A DNA stretch of 18,139 bases from an uncultured Eubacteriales bacterium. GTDB taxonomy: Bacteria; Bacillota; Clostridia; Oscillospirales; QAMX01. The position numbers and the translations under genes were made by a program. A model generated the notes under the pieces. That model saw only the letters and a program-made list of their open reading frames with translations. It searched no databases and was not told where the DNA came from. The stretch lies in assembly GCA_900551265.1 (NCBI GenBank), contig URVL01000031.1:1-18139 (forward strand), written 5' to 3'. This document shows, piece after piece, positions 13,757-18,139 of this stretch (position 1 is its first letter; each line of letters starts with the position of its first letter).

Positions 13757-15406
13757 TTACCGCGTCAGCTTAAAACCGGACTCGACCGTAGTCGCTTCAT
13801 AACCTTCCATCACGTCGTTGCGCCATGCCTCATAGGCATCGGAGCGCATTGCTTCGTCAAGGCGCTGCGCCTTGTAATTCTCACCGAGACCTACGAAATA
13901 GACAATGTGCCAACCATATTCGGACTCTATAATTTCACAGTCTCCGGCCTTACGCGGACCAAAAAGCCACTCGTCAATCGGCGTAACCATCTGGCCCTGG
14001 TAAACATCCTCATAAAGGCCACCGGTTGTTCCGTCGCCGTCGGCAGAATAGGTATTCGCTAAAATTTCAAAATAATCTTCCGTGGATCCGTTTTCTACCC
14101 ACTCGTCGTAAAGTTCCTGCGCGCGTTCCTGGGCGGCTTCTTCCGCACCCTCTACCAGATTACCGTCCTCGTCCTCTTCCGGGGCAATCAAAACGTGGCG
14201 CATGTTGACGAGGTTATAGTCATTGTCGGAGCGCGAAATAAACATGGCAATGTAAAATTCGCTGTCGCCTTCGATGACCGTAACGTCGCCGGATACACGG
14301 GCGTCGTCAAAGAGCCAGTCGGAGAGATCGGTGTTGGCAAAGGAGCTGTAGGAGAGGCCGTGATAGAGTATGGCGCTGCCATCTTCATAATTGGCACTCG
14401 TATCCTCCGGCACAATGCTGACGACATAGTCAATGAAATCCTGCTCGGTTTCAACTGCGTCGTAAACGCCGTTCGCAAGCGCCTGCGCTTCCTCATAGGT
14501 AAGCGTGTCGTCCTCCGTACTGCTGCCGTCAGAGGTGTCGGCGTCGTTATTCGTTGTATCAGCGCCGTCGCCCGCATCGGTTCCGCCGGTGGAAGCAGCG
14601 CCGTCGTCCGTATTCGTGGTAGTGTCGGTACCGTCGTCCGTTGCGGCGTCGGTGTCCGTATCGGCGGTATCGGTACCGTCCGTTGCGGCGCTGTCGTCCG
14701 CTGATTCAAAGGAGATGGGATAAATGCGTGCCGTTACAGAGTCAATCTCATTGCGGTTTTCCTGATAATACGCTTCGATTTCCTCATCCGTAAAGGTGAA
14801 ACCGGCTTCAATATCCGCCGCATACTCGGTGGCAACGGTGACGATATTCAAAAGCTCGCGATAAAGCGCCTCGTTTACGCCTTTCCCGAACACCGCGCCG
14901 AGATAATTATTGAGGGAATAACCGGCGCTCTCCGCCGCAGAGGCCATGGAAGATACGATATCCTCCATCTCCGCCTGCGCGGCCTCGTCAAGGGTATAGC
15001 CGTTTTCTACGGCTGCATCGTAAAACGCATAGATCTCCGTTAAGTCGGAGAGCGTGGTCTCCGTCAGATAGTCCTGCCATGTCTGCGTCTCGGAATACTG
15101 CTGCTCATCCAGCGGCGTAGACGTGTCGATAATCATGCTTGCGTAATCGCCGTACGTCTCCTGAATTGCACTGTAGGTATTCTGATAGGCGTTCTGATAA
15201 TAATAGTTAAACGCAGCGACGGAAATATCATGGTCGCCGATTTCGACTGCGGTTTTCTGGCGGTAGTATGTCGTCGACGTGAAATAAGACACCAAAACGA
15301 TTGCGACAAAAGCCACAACGCCTGCCACGATTCCAATATTGCGCCACAGCTTGGTCCGGCGCGCCTTTTTTGCCGAAATGTTTCCGGCCTTCCTGTTATC
15401 TGCCAT
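13757..15406 (-). CDS. Membrane-anchored PrsA/SurA-like parvulin foldase with acidic low-complexity insert
   Basis: 549-residue exported chaperone or peptidyl-prolyl isomerase. It has a basic N-terminus (1-22), one membrane anchor (about 23-42, no lipobox cysteine), and a helical SurA_N-like chaperone region (about 52-225). Two parvulin-like units follow. The C-terminal one (about 400-508) is clear: NMRHVLIAPE, then LYDEW, YSADGDGTTGGLYEDV, DEWLFGPRKAGDCEIIESEYGWHIVYFVG. The first (about 224-395) matches its outline (ARIYPISFE ... YGSAILYHG-like strand, DWLFDDARVSGDVTVIEGDSEFYIAMF). It is interrupted by a 65-residue Asp/Thr/Ala/Gly stretch (236-300). Upstream AAAAGGA lies 11 bases before the ATG. 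Known homologues fold secreted proteins outside the membrane. The first unit lacks clear catalytic residues and may be structural. It is monocistronic with a clear promoter. Confidence 0.88.
   Translation of the reverse strand: MADNRKAGNISAKKARRTKLWRNIGIVAGVVAFVAIVLVSYFTSTTYYRQKTAVEIGDHDISVAAFNYYYQNAYQNTYSAIQETYGDYASMIIDTSTPLDEQQYSETQTWQDYLTETTLSDLTEIYAFYDAAVENGYTLDEAAQAEMEDIVSSMASAAESAGYSLNNYLGAVFGKGVNEALYRELLNIVTVATEYAADIEAGFTFTDEEIEAYYQENRNEIDSVTARIYPISFESADDSAATDGTDTADTDTDAATDDGTDTTTNTDDGAASTGGTDAGDGADTTNNDADTSDGSSTEDDTLTYEEAQALANGVYDAVETEQDFIDYVVSIVPEDTSANYEDGSAILYHGLSYSSFANTDLSDWLFDDARVSGDVTVIEGDSEFYIAMFISRSDNDYNLVNMRHVLIAPEEDEDGNLVEGAEEAAQERAQELYDEWVENGSTEDYFEILANTYSADGDGTTGGLYEDVYQGQMVTPIDEWLFGPRKAGDCEIIESEYGWHIVYFVGLGENYKAQRLDEAMRSDAYEAWRNDVMEGYEATTVESGFKLTR
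14507..14701 (-). repeat. Degenerate short tandem repeats encoding the Asp/Thr insert
   Basis: Codons for Asp, Thr, Ala, Gly and Ser recur in irregular units (TDGTDT, TDTDAATDDGTD). At the DNA level a 20-base block starting TCGGTACCGTC and running into TCCGTTGCGGCG occurs twice with small changes (about 14624-14650 and 14670-14693). This suggests growth by slippage, so length may vary between strains. Confidence 0.6.
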
Positions 15407-15473
15407 TGCTTACTCAGTCCTTTTCTGATAGTAACGATTGCCCCGCTCCTGTAAAAACGGTGCATACCTGATT

Positions 15474-15502
15474 ATTATAAGGGATAACCCGCCGTCATGC
15501 AA
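15474..15502 (-). promoter_or_regulatory. Sigma-A promoter of the foldase gene
   Basis: On the minus strand TTGCAT (15497-15502), 17 bases, TATAAT (15474-15479), giving a leader of about 60 bases. Confidence 0.8.
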
Positions 15503-15587
15503 GAGCAAACCGTGAAGTTTTCGCAAACTTTCCGGAATTTTTCCGTGTACGGCGGCGCCGCTTCGCCGCAAAGCCGTATGAGGAGAA

Positions 15588-15631
15588 CCGCCGAAACGGC
15601 GGTTGACAGGCCCGGACGGCTGTGATATGCT
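15588..15631 (+). promoter_or_regulatory. MATE gene promoter with abutting inverted repeat
   Basis: TTGACA (15603-15608), 17 bases, TATGCT (15626-15631). Immediately upstream, touching the -35 box, is CCGCCGAAACGGCGG (15588-15602), a 6-bp dyad with a 3-base centre that could be an operator. Confidence 0.7.
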
Positions 15632-15635
15632 AAAC

Positions 15636-15666
15636 GCAGTGCGCCCGCACCGGCGCATGCTTTTTT
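15636..15666 (+). promoter_or_regulatory. Terminator-like hairpin at the start of the MATE leader
   Basis: TGCGCC / GGCGCA (15640-15645 / 15652-15657), extended by GCA/TGC around one bulged G, followed by six T. It lies at or just after the expected transcription start (about 15638), very close for an attenuator. Confidence 0.55.
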
Positions 15667-15747
15667 ATGTGTAAACGGATGGCCTGCGTGGATCCGGCCC
15701 GCAACAGAAAAGGAAACTGCGGGCTTTTATGGGGAGGATACATATGA
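15667..15747 (+). CDS. Possible 26-residue leader peptide overlapping the MATE start
   Basis: Open frame starting ATG TGT AAA CGG and ending in TGA at 15745-15747, which overlaps the MATE start as ATGA. The peptide has three cysteines and several Arg/Lys. No ribosome binding site precedes it, only the T-tract of the first hairpin, so translation is doubtful. The second hairpin (15697-15724) lies inside it. It may be fortuitous. Confidence 0.25.
   Translation: MCKRMACVDPARNRKGNCGLLWGGYI
15697..15728 (+). promoter_or_regulatory. Second terminator-like hairpin in the MATE leader
   Basis: GCCCGCA / TGCGGGC (15697-15703 / 15718-15724) with a 14-base purine-rich loop, followed by TTTTAT and then the GGGGAGG ribosome binding site. 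Could terminate transcription or hide the ribosome binding site. Confidence 0.5.
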
Positions 15748-17117
15748 ACCGTTTCTTTGTCAGGGACAAGTCGTTTTACCGCACGTTTTTCCGGCTGACC
15801 TGCGTGATCGCGCTGCAAAACGTACTGGTATACGCCGTCAACCTTGCGGATAACGTGATGATCGGCGCATACAGCGAGACGTCGATGTCCGGCGTGGCGC
15901 TGGTCAATCAGATTCAGTTTATGCTGCAAATGCTGGTCAACGGCGCGGGCGAAGGGTTGATCGTAATGGCCTCGCGTTACTGGGGCGAGCGGAACCTTAC
16001 GTCGATCCATAAGACCGTTTCCATCGGTATGTGGATGGGCATCGCATTTGCGGTGCTCATGTGGGCGCTGGTGTTCTTTTTCCCGATGCCCGTTCTGCGC
16101 CTGCTGACGCCGGAGGAGCCTGTGCTGGCAGAGGCCGCGGTTTATCTGCGCATCGTCTGTTTTTCCTACGTGTTTTTTGCCGTCACGCAGCTTCTTCTTG
16201 CCTCCATGCGCAGCGTGGAGACGGTTAACGTCGGCTTTGCCGTGTCGCTGGTAGCGCTGGTGGTCAACGTTGTTTTGAACTACGCCCTGATTTTCGGCAA
16301 GTTTGGATGCCCGGAAATGGGCGTTGCCGGCGCCGCGTGGGCGACGCTTACCGCACGCATTGTGGAAACGGTGGTGACTGTGATCTACGTCCGCTTCTTC
16401 GACCGGAAGCTGCGTCTGCGCCTGCGGAATTTCTTTCATATTGACGGAGCCCTTCTGCGGCACTATGTGCGCTACGGCTCGCCCGTCATTCTCTCCAGCG
16501 GCGTATGGGGTATTGGCATGGCGGCGCAGACCGCCATCCTGGGCCACATGGGCGCGGCGTCTATTGCGGCAAATTCCATTGCCACAACTGCGTTTAATAT
16601 CCTGACGGTTGTGACCTATGGATCGGCCAACGCTTCGCAGGTGATTACCGCGAAGACCATTGGCGAACAGCGCGTGGAGGATGCCAAGCAGTATGCCAAA
16701 ACGTTTCAGATACTGTTCCTTGGTATTGGGATCGTGACAGGGACGCTGATTTTCTTCCTGCGGGACCTGATTGTGAGCATGTACAAAATTTCCGGCGAGT
16801 CCGCCGCGCTGTCCCGCGACTTTTTGGCGGTGCTGTCCGTTACGGTGGTCGGCACGTCGTATCAGATGTCCTGCCTGTGCGGTATTGTCCGCGGCGGGGG
16901 CGACACCCGGTTTGTGCTCTATAACGATATGATCTTCATGTGGGGCATCGTTCTTCCGTTGACGGCGCTTGCCGCCTTTGTGCTGCATTGGCCGCCGGTC
17001 GCCGTGTTTGCATGCTTGAAGTCCGACCAGATCACAAAGTGCGCGGTTGCGGTTGTGAAGGTAAACCGCTACCGCTGGATCAAAAAGTTTGATCAGACGC
17101 CGGCCGTAAAAGAGTAA
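15744..17117 (+). CDS. MATE-family multidrug/sodium-type efflux transporter
   Basis: 457-residue integral membrane protein with about twelve hydrophobic segments in two homologous halves, typical in length and pattern for the MATE family of cation-driven antiporters. Family-like features include VNLADNVMIGAYSETSMSGVALVNQ (first half, helix 1-2), GAGEGLIVMASRYWGERN (loop 2-3), MGVAGAAWATLTARIVE (helix 6), and MGAASIAANSIATTAFNI in the second half. Substrate cannot be read from the sequence: family members export drugs, cationic dyes or metabolites. I start at 15744 because GGGGAGG lies just upstream. The in-frame ATG at 15729 begins inside that ribosome binding site. Expression appears controlled by a leader with two terminator-like hairpins. 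No TetR or MarR regulator is adjacent; the XRE gene follows after a terminator. Confidence 0.92.
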   Translation: MNRFFVRDKSFYRTFFRLTCVIALQNVLVYAVNLADNVMIGAYSETSMSGVALVNQIQFMLQMLVNGAGEGLIVMASRYWGERNLTSIHKTVSIGMWMGIAFAVLMWALVFFFPMPVLRLLTPEEPVLAEAAVYLRIVCFSYVFFAVTQLLLASMRSVETVNVGFAVSLVALVVNVVLNYALIFGKFGCPEMGVAGAAWATLTARIVETVVTVIYVRFFDRKLRLRLRNFFHIDGALLRHYVRYGSPVILSSGVWGIGMAAQTAILGHMGAASIAANSIATTAFNILTVVTYGSANASQVITAKTIGEQRVEDAKQYAKTFQILFLGIGIVTGTLIFFLRDLIVSMYKISGESAALSRDFLAVLSVTVVGTSYQMSCLCGIVRGGGDTRFVLYNDMIFMWGIVLPLTALAAFVLHWPPVAVFACLKSDQITKCAVAVVKVNRYRWIKKFDQTPAVKE

Positions 17118-17152
17118 ACCGCAGAAGCAGAAAAAACGGCGGCGCAGCAGGA

Positions 17153-17182
17153 AGCGACGCGGGATCTCCCGCGCCGCTTTTT
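17153..17182 (+). terminator. Intrinsic terminator of the MATE gene
   Basis: CGCGGG-ATCT-CCCGCG core (17158-17163 / 17168-17173), one mismatch, then AGCG/CGCT, followed by five T (17178-17182). It lies about 35 bases after the MATE stop. Confidence 0.88.
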
Positions 17183-17252
17183 ACGCTACGGCAGGGTCCC
17201 TCTGTAACACCGGCGGGCGGATAAACGTGCTTTTCTGCATGGATTTTCGGGG

Positions 17253-17302
17253 GCGCAACGGCTGGTTGCGCAAATTCCACGTGCGGTTGGTTGCATGCAA
17301 CC
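17253..17302 (+). promoter_or_regulatory. Paired palindromes, likely operators of the XRE gene
   Basis: Two dyads built from the half-site GTTGC: GCGCAAC-N5-GTTGCGC (17253-17271) and GGTTGCATGCAACC (17289-17302). The second lies between a possible -35 TTGGTT (17287-17292) and -10 TAATAT (17311-17316, 18-base spacer). This placement fits repression, probably by the XRE protein itself. Confidence 0.5.
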
Positions 17303-17344
17303 GGCACATTTAATATCGTAAAGCCATAGACAGGAGGGTTTCAT

Positions 17345-17932
17345 ATGGAGTTTGGAAAAAAACTTTGTGAGCTCCGGCGGCGGCAGGGACTTTCCCAGGA
17401 GGCGTTGGCAGAACGTCTCGGCGTCACACGGCAGGCGGTTTCCAAATGGGAAACCGGCGAATCCCTGCCGGATATTGACCGGCTTATCGCGTTGTCAGAG
17501 GTGTTTTGTGTCAGTACGGACTACCTCGTAAAGGGCACGGAACCGCAGGCGTCTGCGGCGCCCGAACCGGCGGCTCCAGCGGCGCCCGCCGCCGCACCGG
17601 AATGCCGTCCCAGGATAGAAAAACTGGCGCAGCTTGTCGTTGGCTGGGTACTGACGGGCGTGGGCGCGCTGGGGTTTATCATTGTATGGGTGCTTTCTAC
17701 CATGATTGTCACCTACCGGCAGGTCACATCGGCGGCGCCGGGCGCGGGCGGTGCATATGATGTTTGGGAGGTGCCGGAGTATACCCTCGGCGGATTTATT
17801 TCGCAGTATAACCTGGAAGCGCTGCTGACCGTTTGCGGCGTGCTGCTTGCCGTGGGAGTGGGTCTATTGATCCGGCGCTGGTATCAATTGCGCAAACCCC
17901 TGGATCCGGATGAGCGCGAACCGTTATTCTAA
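17345..17932 (+). CDS. XRE-family regulator with C-terminal membrane segments
   Basis: 195 residues. An HTH_3/XRE DNA-binding domain fills 1-63 (LCELRRRQGLSQEALAERLG, then VTRQAVSKWETGESLPDI, SEVFCVSTDYLV). Next is an Ala/Pro-rich linker (68-88, three near-repeats of APAAP). A first membrane helix lies at about 96-118 (VVGWVLTGVGALGFIIVWVL), a loop of about 40 residues follows, and a second helix lies at about 157-176 (ALLTVCGVLLAVGVGLLI) with a positively charged end. Membrane-tethered XRE regulators of this shape are common in Firmicutes and may sense an envelope signal; the signal here is unknown. AGGAGGG lies about 7 bases before the ATG. It is monocistronic with operator-like palindromes upstream, and an IS3 element sits just downstream. 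Confidence 0.9.
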   Translation: MEFGKKLCELRRRQGLSQEALAERLGVTRQAVSKWETGESLPDIDRLIALSEVFCVSTDYLVKGTEPQASAAPEPAAPAAPAAAPECRPRIEKLAQLVVGWVLTGVGALGFIIVWVLSTMIVTYRQVTSAAPGAGGAYDVWEVPEYTLGGFISQYNLEALLTVCGVLLAVGVGLLIRRWYQLRKPLDPDEREPLF

Positions 17933-17975
17933 TAGAAAAAAAGAGGCTCAGGAGAGACACTCCGTAAGGAAGTGG

Positions 17976-18139
17976 TGCACTGCCCCATTATGTGCGGACA
18001 GCACAAAAAAGAGCCCTGGTAGGAAATATTGAGTTTTAGTAGGAGAGGCGTCGCGCCAGCGGCGCCTCTCCATTCTTTAACTGGATGCGCTCATGGTTGT
18101 AAAAGAGGATATATCGGTCAATCATCTCGTTGGCTTCAG
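17976..18139 (-). mobile_element. IS3-family insertion sequence, 3' end (partial)
   Basis: Contains the C-terminus of an IS3-family transposase on the minus strand, plus a terminal region reading TGCACTGCCCCATTATGTGC and then GGACAGCACAAAAAA. This looks like the terminal inverted repeat of IS3-group elements from Clostridia. IS3 ends begin with TG, so the tip is probably 17976, or 17973 at the alternative TGG. The other end lies outside the window, so the inverted repeat pair and target duplication cannot be checked. Confidence 0.65.
18036..18139 (-). CDS. IS3-family transposase (OrfB-type), C-terminal fragment
   Basis: The minus-strand frame entering from the right edge reads EANEMIDRYILFYNHERIQL and then KNGEAPLARRLSY, ending in TAA at 18036-18038. 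The IDxYIxFYNxERIQLK pattern is the conserved end of the DDE integrase domain of IS3/IS150-type OrfB transposases, just after the catalytic Glu helix. The rest is outside the window, so I cannot tell whether the element is intact. The last codons form a strong hairpin (18042-18054 / 18059-18071, loop GCCA). Confidence 0.85.
   Translation of the reverse strand, partial: EANEMIDRYILFYNHERIQLKNGEAPLARRLSY

Noticed and set aside
14188..14723. Several frames opposite or overlapping the low-complexity part of the foldase gene
   Set aside because: They are by-products of the repetitive Asp/Thr/Ala codons; the translations are Thr/Arg/Pro or Val/Ser repeats without a start signal.
15630..16988. 452-codon open frame antisense to the MATE gene
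   Set aside because: The translation is Arg/His/Gln-rich, as expected from the complement of a GC-biased coding strand, and has no ribosome binding site. The plus-strand frame encodes a clear MATE transporter.
1..18139. CRISPR arrays, prophage genes, toxin-antitoxin pairs and secondary-metabolite clusters
   Set aside because: No regularly spaced repeats, integrase, structural phage genes or biosynthetic domains were seen.

Overview
The window looks like a chromosomal segment from an anaerobic, Gram-positive, spore-forming-type Firmicute (class Clostridia; order not determined). Reasons: strong AGGAGG-type ribosome binding sites before almost every gene, sigma-A promoters with near-consensus boxes, a HelD-type RNA polymerase recycling ATPase, a membrane-anchored PrsA-like foldase, an Rrf2 regulator, and a small-protein cluster with a possible late-sporulation promoter. 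The species cannot be named from the sequence alone. The content is mostly ordinary chromosome, and I do not see a complete new defence or biosynthetic system. Several local oddities are worth checking.

Left part (1-8370). The window opens with the last 44 codons of metA (+). Then come a cytoplasmic calcineurin-like phosphoesterase (-) and a membrane-anchored HtrA serine protease with a PDZ domain (-), each with its own terminator. A small HEAT-repeat protein (+) converges on a dCache-GAF-GGDEF diguanylate cyclase (-), and the two share a perfect palindromic terminator. Next are a SAM-dependent methyltransferase (-) and a helix-hairpin-helix plus PD-(D/E)XK nuclease-like protein (-). The nuclease frame is interrupted by a TAA, after which the same frame stays open for 43 more plausible codons. 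A tRNA-Val(GAC) gene (-) with a consensus promoter and terminator closes this part. From the cyclase to the tRNA the DNA is visibly richer in A/T than the part to the right.

Right part (8490-17932). helD (+) fires divergently from the tRNA. It is followed by a 22-bp perfect inverted repeat and a converging cytoplasmic CE15-type esterase (-). Beside the esterase is an Rrf2 regulator (-), and a shared sequence motif overlaps the predicted promoters of both genes. Divergent from rrf2 is a three-gene operon of small proteins (+): helical, Gly-rich, then Pro-rich with a hydrophobic tail. It is translationally coupled and preceded by a sequence resembling a sigma-K promoter. It converges on a PrsA-like parvulin foldase (-), whose first parvulin-like unit appears to be split by a 65-residue Asp/Thr/Ala-rich insert. 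A MATE transporter (+) follows, behind a leader with two terminator-like hairpins and a 26-codon ORF whose stop overlaps the transporter start. Last is a membrane-anchored XRE regulator (+), whose promoter carries paired palindromes.

Right edge (17976-18139). The 3' end of an IS3-family element (-) lies about 40 bases behind the XRE gene and runs out of the window.

Most genes appear to be single units with their own promoter and terminator. The only clear operon is the three small proteins. Recurrent themes are envelope protein quality control (HtrA, PrsA-like foldase), transcription and signalling (HelD, GGDEF, Rrf2, XRE) and export (MATE).
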